NCBI GenBank assembly: GCA_947476405.1
Contig: CANJQG010000043.1
Span: forward strand, 1 to 15,507
Direction: 5' to 3'
DNA from: Thiotrichales bacterium
GTDB lineage: Bacteria; Pseudomonadota; Gammaproteobacteria; Francisellales; CACEW01
Length of the DNA: 15,507 nucleotides
Part shown: positions 1 through 7,729 of the stretch, piece after piece
Layout: each line of letters starts with the position of its first letter
How positions within the stretch are numbered: position 1 is the stretch's first letter
Notes under the pieces: model-generated
What the model saw: only the letters and a program-made list of their open reading frames with translations
Databases searched by the model: none
What the model was told of the DNA's origin: nothing
Made by a program: the position numbers and the translations under genes

Positions 1-134
1 GCGTCTTTGCCAGGCTCCGAAGCTTTGCTTTAAATATTTGTCGCCACAATGACATCAAAAATGTCAAAGCTGCGCTTTTTGAAAACGCCCTTGCCTTTGA
101 ACTTATCAAAGCTTACAAGGGGATTGTATCATAG
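1..134 (+). pseudogene. C-terminal end of a transposase (partial at window edge)
   Basis: An open frame enters the window from the left (first full codon at 3) and ends with TAG at 132-134, giving about 43 residues. The peptide contains LRSFALNI followed by a Lys/Asn-rich stretch, then KAALFENAL and AYKGI. This resembles the C-terminal tail of DDE-type transposases of the ISAs1/IS4 kind, where an LRSFALNI-like segment follows the last catalytic glutamate. The family assignment is by eye and not secure. The catalytic core lies outside the window, so I cannot say whether the element is intact. The stop is followed within 15 bases by a sequence ending ACAGCCCTG (141-149) that could be the terminal repeat of the element. 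Confidence 0.5.
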
Positions 135-316
135 AATTGGACAGCCCTGCTTTAAGTGCAGGAGCTCCCGCTGAAGTCGGGTCAAGGCAAGATTGCACGA
201 GGGCCAATATGACAGGGAAGGCACAGCCCTGCAAACTGGCTGCCTGATTAAATTTTAAGATTGGCTATGCCCAAGTTTGCCACTTTAAAAAAACCACCCC
301 CTAAAGTCAACGATTA
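135..316. other. IS end and gene-free spacer downstream of the rlmL operon
   Basis: I see no gene here. The motif ACAGCCCTGC occurs twice, at 141-150 and 223-232, and may mark insertion-sequence ends or a remnant of one. A small hairpin pairs CCTGC (146-150) with GCAGG (158-162). Close to the end of the minus-strand rlmL gene, ACTTTA and TAAAGT (about 281-306) form a 6-bp inverted repeat containing a 7-base T run on the minus strand. This could act as a weak terminator for the glnA operon, but the loop is long and I do not call it. Confidence 0.4.
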
Positions 317-1501
317 TTAAGCTTCTCGCCAGTAATGTTCAGGTCTTGCTTCAAATCGAATAAGGGTGCATTCAAGTGTGCCATTTAAAAGTTGGTATTG
401 TTTTTGAGGGCGCATGCGAATGGCTTTAACGGGGCCTGGATCACTAGTGAAAATACCAACTTGCCAGCCTTCGAGTTGGGTTTTGATCACCTTGCCTAAG
501 TCGGCGTAAAGTTGTTCGATTTCAATGTCTTTCCCTGCCATAAGGCGTTTTCCATAGGGTGGATTGGCGATAAGTAGGCCTTGATGTTTTTGTAAAGCGG
601 CATTGTCAATGTCAGAGACCTGGCGCTTTTCTAGTGTCAAAATGTGACTGAGATTGAGTTTTTTAAAGTTTTGCTCTGCAGCCAGGAGGGCACTGGCTTC
701 CATATCAAAGCCCATGATGGGTGGAGTATTTGATTTTTGAGCGATGTCTGCTCGCATTTGAGCTTCAAGCAATAATTTTTGCCAGATTTCGGGTTGATGT
801 TGTTTCCAACCTAGAAAACCAAAATAAGTACGCAATAAACTGGGGGCAATATCATAGGCCATCATTGCGCCTTCGAGTAAAAGCGTACCCGCGCCGCAGC
901 AAGGGTCAAACAGCATGACATTGTTTTGCTTGAACATTTTGGGCCAACCCATGCGAATTAAAATCGCAGCAGCTAGGGTTTCTTTTAAAGGGGCCGCACC
1001 TGTTTCCGTACGCAGGCCACGACGATGAAGGCTTTCTCCCGAAAGATCTAAATTCAGAGTGAAGTGTTCATCTCTAACATGGAGATGAAATACGACATCA
1101 GGTTGATCTGATTCAATCGAGGGGCGTTCGCCCGTATTTTTGCGAAATTGATCTACGATCGCATCTTTGGCAACTTGTGCGATAAAGTGGGGATGGGTTA
1201 GCGTGGGATGTTTTCCTGAGACGTCAATCCTAAAGGTTTGATTCACATCCAGATGCTGAGACCAATCGACGCTGCGCATCGCACCGTAAAGGTTTTCTTG
1301 ATTCATCGCGCCAAATTGCTTGAGCTCTAAAAACACATGATGCGCAAGTCTGGACCAGAGGCAGACGCGATAGGCAGTTTCCAAATTTGCTTTGAAGTAG
1401 ACGCCTAAGTGGGTGCCTTTGACCTCATTGGCACCGAGCAGTTTGAGCTCTTCTAGCAACAGGGGTTCGATATTTTTGGCGGTGGTTGCAAAGAATATCA
1501 T
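317..1501 (-). CDS. rlmL: THUMP-domain 23S rRNA (guanine-N2) methyltransferase, RlmL type
   Basis: The 394-residue product resembles the N-terminal half of E. coli RlmKL, which makes m2G2445 in 23S rRNA using S-adenosylmethionine. Residues 1-165 form the N-terminal ferredoxin-like and THUMP RNA-binding region. Residues 170-385 are a Rossmann methyltransferase with motif I FDPCCGAGT (198-206) and the catalytic NPPYG (313-317). E. coli carries a second methyltransferase (RlmK) fused at the C-terminus. Here the protein stops after the RlmL part, as in many bacteria with stand-alone enzymes. The ATG lies 3 bases after the stop of the upstream glutamate-synthase-like gene and has no strong Shine-Dalgarno, which suggests translational coupling. 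The position in a nitrogen-assimilation operon looks incidental. Confidence is high for the fold and good for the exact target site. Confidence 0.88.
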   Translation of the reverse strand: MIFFATTAKNIEPLLLEELKLLGANEVKGTHLGVYFKANLETAYRVCLWSRLAHHVFLELKQFGAMNQENLYGAMRSVDWSQHLDVNQTFRIDVSGKHPTLTHPHFIAQVAKDAIVDQFRKNTGERPSIESDQPDVVFHLHVRDEHFTLNLDLSGESLHRRGLRTETGAAPLKETLAAAILIRMGWPKMFKQNNVMLFDPCCGAGTLLLEGAMMAYDIAPSLLRTYFGFLGWKQHQPEIWQKLLLEAQMRADIAQKSNTPPIMGFDMEASALLAAEQNFKKLNLSHILTLEKRQVSDIDNAALQKHQGLLIANPPYGKRLMAGKDIEIEQLYADLGKVIKTQLEGWQVGIFTSDPGPVKAIRMRPQKQYQLLNGTLECTLIRFEARPEHYWREA

Positions 1502-1504
1502 CGT

Positions 1505-3076
1505 CTAAAACCGATCTGCGCGACCAAGCGCCCAATCTTTGGCATAGATTTCAGGGACATTACCTGTTAAAAAAGAGCCGGGTTCAACATTGGGATAAAT
1601 TTCATCAAAAGTCTTCACAACATCACAATGAACCCTTCTATAAATGCGGTCACGGCTGAGTTCGCTTGGATTTTTCAGGCCCATGGCTCCAATCAATTCG
1701 AGAAAGCTATGGACGGTGACTTCATGAAAATTAGCCACGCGTTGCTTTTTATCATCAACCACCAAGGCTCTTTGCAAGCGTTTATCTTGTGTTGCAACCC
1801 CTGTTGGGCAAGTATTGGTGTTGCATTGCATGGATTGAATACAGCCCGTTGCCATCATCATGGGGCGTGCCATATTGCAAATATCTGCGCCCAGTGCGAC
1901 TTTGGTTACCATGTCAAACCCTGTTGAGATTTTTCCAGATGCAGCGATTCGAATTTTGTCACGTAAATTAATTCCAACTAAGGCATTATGAACAAATTGA
2001 ATTCCATAATGCAAGGGTGTCCCAACATGATTGACAAATTCCACCGGTGCAGCGCCTGTCCCACCCTCTGCGCCGTCAACAGTGATCAAGTCAGGGTAGA
2101 TGCCTGTTTCAATCATCGCTTTACAGATGCCGTAAAATTCATGATGCAGTCCGAGGCACATTTTGATGCCAACAGGTTTTCCGCCGGAGAGGTCACGTAG
2201 CTTTTGAATGAAATACATCATTTCAATAGGCGTTTTAAATGCAGTATGTTTTCCAGGAGAGAGGACATCGTGGCCCATCGGCGCTTTACGAATAGCCGCA
2301 ATTTCTGGGGTAAGTTTAGCGGCAGGTAAAATTCCCCCATGAGACGGTTTCGCGCCTTGAGAAAGCTTGAGCTCAATCATTTTAACTTCAGGGCGATTGG
2401 CTTCTTTTGCAAATTCATCGGGTGCAAAATTGCCTTGATCATCCCTGCAGCCAAAATAACCGGTGCCAATTTGCCAAATAATATCGCCCCCTTGGAGATG
2501 GTAGGGGCTGAGGCCACCCTCACCCGTTGCTTGCGCAAAATTTCCAATTTTTGCGCCTGCATTCATTGCCATGACTGCATTGGCAGAGAGTGCGCCAAAG
2601 CTCATACCTGAAATATTCAGGCGTGAAGAAGAATAGGGCTGTTTGCAGAGGTCGCTTCCCACGATAATTCTGGGTTCTACTTCTGCTGGCTTGAGGGCAT
2701 TCATAGAATGTAGAGTCCATTCATAGCCAATTGCCAAAATATCACGCTGGGTGCCGAAGGGGACGGTATCTCGAATATTTTTAGCGCGTTCATAAATCAA
2801 TGTGCGTGTTTCTCGGTCATAGGGGCTTTCTTCCTGGTCACCTGCAATAAAATATTGACGGATTTCCGGGCGAATAAATTCAAACATAAAGCGTAAATGC
2901 CCTAAAATAGGGAAGTTGCGCAAGATGGCATGTTTTTTTTGAATGATATCATGAAGATAAATCAAAGCAAGGGGGATTAAAATAACCAGCATCCAGGGCT
3001 CGCGATGAAACATGATCAGGAAAATATAAACGCTGAGCAGCACCACCCCAAAAGCATAGTAAAATTGATTCCGCAT
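1505..3076 (-). CDS. Membrane-anchored FMN-binding glutamate synthase-like protein
   Basis: The 523-residue product matches the central/FMN domain of glutamate synthase (Glu_synthase family). Two hydrophobic segments at about residues 8-22 and 28-41 should anchor it in the inner membrane with the catalytic part in the cytoplasm. The barrel region runs from about 135 to 480 and includes GMSFGALS (157-164), GEGG (185-188), DGAEGGTGAAP (334-344) and the cysteine array C412-x5-C418-x4-C423, which matches the 3Fe-4S ligands of GltB. It lacks the N-terminal glutamine amidotransferase domain and the C-terminal beta-helix of true GltB, so it cannot hydrolyse glutamine by itself. The reaction of this family is not settled; an FMN/Fe-S oxidoreductase on a glutamate-like substrate is the safe reading. 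It starts 18 bases after glnA with a GGGAG ribosome site, so the two are almost certainly co-transcribed. Confidence 0.88.
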   Translation of the reverse strand: MRNQFYYAFGVVLLSVYIFLIMFHREPWMLVILIPLALIYLHDIIQKKHAILRNFPILGHLRFMFEFIRPEIRQYFIAGDQEESPYDRETRTLIYERAKNIRDTVPFGTQRDILAIGYEWTLHSMNALKPAEVEPRIIVGSDLCKQPYSSSRLNISGMSFGALSANAVMAMNAGAKIGNFAQATGEGGLSPYHLQGGDIIWQIGTGYFGCRDDQGNFAPDEFAKEANRPEVKMIELKLSQGAKPSHGGILPAAKLTPEIAAIRKAPMGHDVLSPGKHTAFKTPIEMMYFIQKLRDLSGGKPVGIKMCLGLHHEFYGICKAMIETGIYPDLITVDGAEGGTGAAPVEFVNHVGTPLHYGIQFVHNALVGINLRDKIRIAASGKISTGFDMVTKVALGADICNMARPMMMATGCIQSMQCNTNTCPTGVATQDKRLQRALVVDDKKQRVANFHEVTVHSFLELIGAMGLKNPSELSRDRIYRRVHCDVVKTFDEIYPNVEPGSFLTGNVPEIYAKDWALGRADRF

Positions 3077-3094
3077 GAAAAACTCCCAATTGAT

Positions 3095-4504
3095 TTATAG
3101 ACTGTAGTACATTTTAAATTCCAGAGGATGGGTGGTGGAGTTGAGGTCCGTCACTTCTGTGCGTTTGATTTGAGTATAGGCATCGAGCATTTCTTTGCTA
3201 AATACATCGCCTTGTAGAAGAAAAGCGTGATCTTTTTCAAGGGCATCGAGTGCAGCCTCAAGAGAATGGGCGACTTTTGGAATTTTTGCTTGTTCTTCAG
3301 CGTTTAATTCATAAAGGTCATGATCACTCGGAGCACCTGGATAAATGCGTTTGACGATCCCGTCCAGTCCGGCCATCATCATAGCGCTGAAAGCCAGATA
3401 AGGATTGGCGCAGGGATCAGGAAAGCGAACTTCAATCCGTCTCCCTTTGTCGTTTTGGGAGAATGGAATTCGAATCGATGCAGAACGATTGCAGCTGGAG
3501 TAGGCTAATAAAACAGGAGCTTCAAACCCCGGAACCAATCGTTTATAGCTGTTAGTTGTGGGGTTGGTAAAGGCATTCAGCGCCTTGGCATGATGAATAA
3601 TCCCACCAATGAAGAATAAAGCCATTTCAGATAAATGCCCATATTCGTTGCCGGCAAATAGATTTTTGCCCGCTAAACTCAATGATTGATGGCAATGCAT
3701 GCCTGATCCGTTATCGCCAACCAGCGGTTTTGGCATAAAAGTGGCTGTTTTTCCATGACGATGTGCAACATTATGAACGATATATTTGAAGAGCTGGATT
3801 TCATCAGCTTTGAGGGTGAGCGTATTACAAGCCACAGCGATTTCATTTTGATTTGCAGTCGCAACTTCATGATGATGCGCTTCAACTTTAATGCCTATTT
3901 CTTCGAGGAGGGTGCACATTTCAGAGCGGATATTGTGGGCTGAATCTACCGGTGGAACAGGAAAATAACCCCCTTTGATTTGGGGCCGATGACCATGATT
4001 TCCACCCACATAATCTTCACCTGAATTCCAGGCCGCTTCAGTAGAATCAACTTGATAGCTTGCGCCATGCATGTTAATTTGCCATTTAACATCATCAAAG
4101 ATAAAAAATTCAGGTTCAGGCCCGACGATAAAGGCATCAGCAAGGCCTGTTTTTTTGAGATAAGCCTCAGCCCGTTTGGCAATAGAGCGGGGGTCACGAT
4201 CATAGCCTTGCATGGTTTTAGGGTCGAGGACATCACAACGTAAAATCAGGGTGGGGGCATCGCTGAAAGGGTCTAGGCAATATAAGCTTTGTGGATCCGG
4301 TTTTAAAATCATATCCGATTCATGAATCGCTCTCCAGCCCTCAATGGATGAGCCGTCAAAGGTTTTTCCCTGGGCAAAAAAAGTATCATCTGCAGCATGC
4401 GCAGGAAGCGTCACGTGATGTTCTTTGCCTTTCGTATCTGTGAAGCGTAGATCAACAAATTGAATGGCATTTTCTTTTATAAATTTCAAAATAGTTTCTG
4501 ACAT
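3095..4504 (-). CDS. glnA: Glutamine synthetase, type I, adenylylation-regulated
   Basis: The 469 residues equal the length of the enteric enzyme. It makes glutamine from glutamate, ammonia and ATP in the cytoplasm as a dodecamer. Family landmarks are the DGSSIEGW loop (50-57), the metal-binding GPEPEFF (128-134), the HxE metal ligands in EAHHHEVA (208-215), the ATP-loop region KPLVGDNGSGMH (259-270), NPTTNSYKRLVPG (314-326) and the NRSASIRIP segment (339-347). Y398 in DLYEL aligns with the adenylylated tyrosine of E. coli, so control by a GlnE-type adenylyltransferase is expected. It is the first gene of a minus-strand operon with the glutamate-synthase-like and rlmL genes. The glnL/glnG (ntrBC) pair found after glnA in enterics is absent. 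The start at 4504 has only a weak ribosome site. Confidence 0.97.
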   Translation of the reverse strand: MSETILKFIKENAIQFVDLRFTDTKGKEHHVTLPAHAADDTFFAQGKTFDGSSIEGWRAIHESDMILKPDPQSLYCLDPFSDAPTLILRCDVLDPKTMQGYDRDPRSIAKRAEAYLKKTGLADAFIVGPEPEFFIFDDVKWQINMHGASYQVDSTEAAWNSGEDYVGGNHGHRPQIKGGYFPVPPVDSAHNIRSEMCTLLEEIGIKVEAHHHEVATANQNEIAVACNTLTLKADEIQLFKYIVHNVAHRHGKTATFMPKPLVGDNGSGMHCHQSLSLAGKNLFAGNEYGHLSEMALFFIGGIIHHAKALNAFTNPTTNSYKRLVPGFEAPVLLAYSSCNRSASIRIPFSQNDKGRRIEVRFPDPCANPYLAFSAMMMAGLDGIVKRIYPGAPSDHDLYELNAEEQAKIPKVAHSLEAALDALEKDHAFLLQGDVFSKEMLDAYTQIKRTEVTDLNSTTHPLEFKMYYSL

Positions 4505-4537
4505 GGCTGGTTTCTAGATTGTTAAAATTAAACGCCT

Positions 4538-4565
4538 ACAATACCAAACTTGGCGAAAACTGCAA
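4538..4565 (-). promoter_or_regulatory. Possible glnA promoter
   Basis: On the minus strand TTGCAG (4565-4560) is followed after 16 bases by TATTGT (4543-4538), 33 bases before the glnA ATG. The match to sigma-70 is modest. I saw no sigma-54 element (GG-N10-GC type) in the same spacer, so nitrogen control through NtrC is not evident from the sequence. Confidence 0.3.
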
Positions 4566-4619
4566 GAGGGAGAGGGTTTGATTTAAATAGGCTTTTTTTT
4601 CAAATTATATCATTTTTGG

Positions 4620-4647
4620 TTGTATTCTTTATAAAATAATATATAAT
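4620..4647 (+). promoter_or_regulatory. Possible promoter of the 426-residue membrane protein gene
   Basis: TTGTAT (4620-4625) and a perfect TATAAT (4642-4647) are separated by 16 bases, about 60 bases upstream of the ATG at 4710. The surrounding region (4600-4700) is very AT-rich, so chance matches are easy. The position and the perfect -10 make this the best candidate. Confidence 0.42.
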
Positions 4648-4709
4648 ATTGGTTATTTGTTGCGATATTATTAAAATAATGTATCATTTTATTTTCTGGA
4701 GAGTTAAAA

Positions 4710-5990
4710 ATGACTGAAATATGTGTTTCACTTGGGATTCTTGCTTTTTTAAATCAGGTTTTTCCTGCTGAAGCTGGGGTGGGAGATGCGCATCTTAATC
4801 ATGAAGAGGCTCTTTTTCAAAATAATGGAATGCGTATTAATTTTGGTTTGGCAGCCTCAGGTCTTTTCATTGCCCTGGGTTTTTATGCGGCCTTATCTCA
4901 ATCACGGTCATTTCGAAGCGGCGCCCCTTTGCCGATTAAACTCTTGGCCTCAGTTGGAGAAAATCTGCTGAGTAGCGCAGTGCTGATTAATTTTTATCGT
5001 GACTTCGATTGGGCGGGTATTTTTTCACTGATGGGGCTTAGGCATAAACCAGACGCGTATCATCCTGCTGTTTTGTCGATGAGGGATAATGGCGAAATTT
5101 GTGGGCGTATGGCCATCGTTTCAACCGCGCTTTGTGCGCTGATTGTAACGAGGCAGTTGTTGACGAAAAAATTTGAAGAGCGGGATTGTCTAAAGGTCTC
5201 CATGCGTATTTTTATAGAAACAGTGGCGGCTACTTTTGGCTTATTTGCTTGGAATATTCCCGGTTGGTTGGCTAAAAAAACACATCATTTAAATAAGCCG
5301 AATACTGAGAACTATTTATTTTATTCATTGTCGCAGGGTTTGTTGGAGGGGACGGTGCAAATGGCAACGTTTCTGCTTCTTCCTGCTTTGTTTGAAAAAA
5401 TGAGGTGTCAGCCTTGTCCCATCGGTAAAAAAGAAATCAATCATTTTTTTAAAAAATGGTCTTGGGTTTGGCCGGGTGGCATCTGGAACGTTTCTTATTT
5501 AGCGCAGTCCATGGGATATCTCCCAACAGCGATGCTTTCTGCTTTTGGAATGAGTGCCTTGACTTTAGCCGCAACGGTGGCCATTTTTAATGCGGGGGTG
5601 GCTGTTTATCAAAGTTCAATTGATTCAGGAGAAAAAAGTCTAGCTGGATTTTTGGAATTGCGTTGGGGGCGAAGTTTAGTGAGAAATCATCTAGATTCAA
5701 AGGGGGAGTCATCTGTAAGTTTTCACGCTTCTTATCAACAAGAAATGCTGCCCTTGTTCTCTTCTGAGCCTGAAATGCCAATGGTTCTGCTCAGTGCTTC
5801 TAATATATTGACCGGGATTTCTATGGTTGCAGCATTAGCAGGGGCAGTTTTATTTCCTGAGGTTGAGCCCTTAAAGTACTTGTTGTTGGGGGGGGCAGCT
5901 TTTGCACTTGGGGTAACTACCTTTCGCGCTTGTTTTGAGAAAAAAGCGGCCACCCAAGATTCAGCTTCGTTAATCAGTTTGTATGAATAA
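4710..5990 (+). CDS. Unrecognised polytopic membrane protein
   Basis: I do not recognise this 426-residue protein. It has a clear ribosome site (GGAGAG, 6 bases before the ATG) and its own promoter candidate. Hydrophobic segments likely to span the membrane lie near residues 44-62, 77-95, 133-148, 167-187, 208-228, 270-298, 358-382 and 388-405, giving roughly eight helices. Between these are hydrophilic loops, including a charged 300-350 region and a CQPC pair of cysteines (233-236). There is a short hydrophobic N-terminus (residues 5-19), but it is not a convincing cleavable signal. No transporter signature, ABC motif or enzymatic motif is visible. It is transcribed away from glnA and converges on the peptide transporter with only 9 bases between the two stop codons, so an operon role cannot be read from context. 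An inner-membrane location is the only safe inference. Confidence 0.8.
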   Translation: MTEICVSLGILAFLNQVFPAEAGVGDAHLNHEEALFQNNGMRINFGLAASGLFIALGFYAALSQSRSFRSGAPLPIKLLASVGENLLSSAVLINFYRDFDWAGIFSLMGLRHKPDAYHPAVLSMRDNGEICGRMAIVSTALCALIVTRQLLTKKFEERDCLKVSMRIFIETVAATFGLFAWNIPGWLAKKTHHLNKPNTENYLFYSLSQGLLEGTVQMATFLLLPALFEKMRCQPCPIGKKEINHFFKKWSWVWPGGIWNVSYLAQSMGYLPTAMLSAFGMSALTLAATVAIFNAGVAVYQSSIDSGEKSLAGFLELRWGRSLVRNHLDSKGESSVSFHASYQQEMLPLFSSEPEMPMVLLSASNILTGISMVAALAGAVLFPEVEPLKYLLLGGAAFALGVTTFRACFEKKAATQDSASLISLYE

Positions 5991-5999
5991 ACCTATTTT

Positions 6000-7466
6000 T
6001 TAAACTTGAGGTGCAAGATAGGCAGTTTCACGCATCAAATGGGCTAGTTTGCGTGCAAAGCATAAGATGATGAGGCCTGCAATGAGTGCTCCTAAGCCTA
6101 CCCATAAAAAGGTTTTGTAGTAAATAAGGTTGCTTACGATTAAAGGGGCTGTGGTTTGTGGGAGATTCGGCAGGATTGCGATATAGCCTGCGAGTACGCC
6201 ACCCACGCCGGTTGAGAGTTGCCAAAAGCCCATCATCAAACCTTCTTCGCCTTCAGGTGCAAGGCTCCCCACCATCGAAATTCCCAGAGGGCTGACTAAT
6301 AATTCCGCCGTTGCGAAGATGGCATATGCAATGACGATATCATGTGCCGGCATCAGTGTGCTCTTATGAAAAGTGACCATCCAGGCTAGATAAACAAAGC
6401 CGAGGCCAATGATGACCAGTGAGGATGAAAACTTAACTGCAAGAGAGGGGTTTTTGTTTTTTATACTGAGATAAAACCAGAGCCGACTTAAAATTAATCC
6501 GATTAAAATCACAAATACCCCATCAAAAGCAAAGAAAGAAGAGGCGGGGAGATTGGCTCCCAGTAAAGTCGTATCAACATTGGTGTTGATAAAAACCGAT
6601 AAAAAGGAAGGTTCCAGGGAGTAAAGAATCCAGAAAATAACAGAAATGATGGATAGAAAAATAAAAGCGAGCATGCGATTGCGTTGCTGTTTGTCAGAAC
6701 GATTTAGCGCCTTGATGAGGAGTAAGGCGACGCTCGCAAGCATTAAGGTCATCATGAGTATATTATTGAGATTAAGATGATTGAATAAAATAATGCTAAC
6801 CGGGGTGCCGATGAGAATGCTGAGGCTGAGGGCGGTGTATATTTTTTTTCGGGACCAGGAGACTTGTGCAGCAATGCTGCGATCTTTATGAGATGAAATG
6901 TGGTGACTGTAAAATTGGAGTAAAAGATAAGCGAGAATCAAGCAGGCTGTATCCAGGCCAAACTCTACGCCAAAGCCAAATTTTTCAGCCAAAGCGCCGC
7001 CTGCAAAAATGCTGATTACAGCGCCCAAATTAAAAAACAAATAAAATAAAGTAAATCCCGCTTCACGTAAGGGGCTGTTTTTGGTATAGCAATGATCAAC
7101 CATGCACCAGATTGCGGGCGTGGCAAGGGCGTTCCCGACAACAAAAAGAGCAAGTCCTATATAAAGTGTCGCAACACTATTGAAACAAAAAGCGGCCATG
7201 CCCAGTGTGCATGCGATGACGCCCATTCGTGCTGCTGGAATGTAGCCCCATTTTCCAGCAAGATAACCACCCAGGAGGGGTAAAATCCAGAGCAATGCCA
7301 TCGCAGCTGCAAAAACACCATAAGCGGTATCGGTATCCATGTGAAGTTGATTGGTTTGGTAGAGAGTCAGGGAGGCCAAAATGCCGCCAAAGGCTGCCAT
7401 GAACAAAGCGTAGCAGAGGGTCAGTGGGGCCAAAGCCTTGGGATGTTTAAGTCTGGATTTTGACAT
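6000..7466 (-). CDS. POT/PTR2-family (MFS) peptide transporter, divergent
   Basis: Starting at ATG 7466 the product has 488 residues and 12-14 hydrophobic segments. That start has AGGA 8 bases upstream; the longer open frame to 7649 would run back through the tRNA and is rejected. Family features of proton-coupled oligopeptide transporters are: HPK at the N-terminus (8-10), GGYLAGKWG after TM2 (66-74), the REAGFTLFYLFFNLGA segment near TM4-5 (134-149), FWILYS in TM7 (278-283), and AELLVSPLGISMVGSLAP in TM10 (387-404) with conserved E388. Import of di- or tripeptides with protons is the family role; substrate is unknown. The ExxER motif of TM1 is missing: the aligned positions read C18, L21 and F22, so the coupling mechanism may differ. 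It is divergent from tRNA-fMet and convergent with the orphan membrane protein. Confidence 0.85.
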   Translation of the reverse strand: MSKSRLKHPKALAPLTLCYALFMAAFGGILASLTLYQTNQLHMDTDTAYGVFAAAMALLWILPLLGGYLAGKWGYIPAARMGVIACTLGMAAFCFNSVATLYIGLALFVVGNALATPAIWCMVDHCYTKNSPLREAGFTLFYLFFNLGAVISIFAGGALAEKFGFGVEFGLDTACLILAYLLLQFYSHHISSHKDRSIAAQVSWSRKKIYTALSLSILIGTPVSIILFNHLNLNNILMMTLMLASVALLLIKALNRSDKQQRNRMLAFIFLSIISVIFWILYSLEPSFLSVFINTNVDTTLLGANLPASSFFAFDGVFVILIGLILSRLWFYLSIKNKNPSLAVKFSSSLVIIGLGFVYLAWMVTFHKSTLMPAHDIVIAYAIFATAELLVSPLGISMVGSLAPEGEEGLMMGFWQLSTGVGGVLAGYIAILPNLPQTTAPLIVSNLIYYKTFLWVGLGALIAGLIILCFARKLAHLMRETAYLAPQV

Positions 7467-7500
7467 TTTATTTTCCTGATTTTTTTGAATTTCAATATTG

Positions 7501-7529
7501 AGAGTAGCATCCTCTAAAATATCTTGCAA
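7501..7529 (-). promoter_or_regulatory. Weak promoter candidate for the peptide transporter
   Basis: On the minus strand TTGCAA (7529-7524) and TACTCT (7506-7501) are spaced by 17 bases, 35 bases before the transporter ATG. The -10 is poor (3 of 6). The -35 lies at the centre of the palindrome at 7520-7533. Confidence 0.25.
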
Positions 7530-7533
7530 GATA
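7520..7533. promoter_or_regulatory. 14-bp perfect palindrome, operator candidate
   Basis: TATCTTGCAAGATA reads identically on both strands. It lies between the start of the peptide transporter and the -35 element of the tRNA-fMet promoter, where a dimeric regulator could act on either. No cognate regulator is adjacent. Function is inferred from position and symmetry only. Confidence 0.4.
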
Positions 7534-7547
7534 CCTTTAAATAAAGC

Positions 7548-7576
7548 TTGCATTGGCCATAAACTTAGCGTAGAAT
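7548..7576 (+). promoter_or_regulatory. Sigma-70 promoter of tRNA-fMet (and probably the rimP operon)
   Basis: TTGCAT (7548-7553), a 17-base spacer and TAGAAT (7571-7576) precede the tRNA 5' end by 14 bases. This leaves room for a transcription start near 7583 and a very short leader. Because no promoter is visible between the tRNA and rimP, this site probably also feeds the downstream operon by read-through. Confidence 0.7.
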
Positions 7577-7590
7577 CACATTCAGTTGAT

Positions 7591-7667
<77 letters not shown>

Positions 7668-7685
7668 ATTTTTAAGAAGAATTCT

Positions 7686-7719
7686 AAGAGGCCCCTTGAT
7701 TGGGGTTTTTTATTTTTTT
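7686..7719 (+). terminator. Rho-independent terminator or attenuator between tRNA-fMet and rimP
   Basis: AAGAGGCCCC (7686-7695) pairs with GGGGTTTTTT (7702-7711) across a 6-base loop, with four G-C pairs and then A-T/G-T pairs. Runs of six and seven T separated by one A follow the GGGG arm. The T tract ends at 7719 and the GGGGGAAGAG ribosome site of rimP begins at 7720. The hairpin would end tRNA transcripts and could meter read-through into the operon. Confidence 0.75.
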
Positions 7720-7729
7720 GGGGGAAGAG

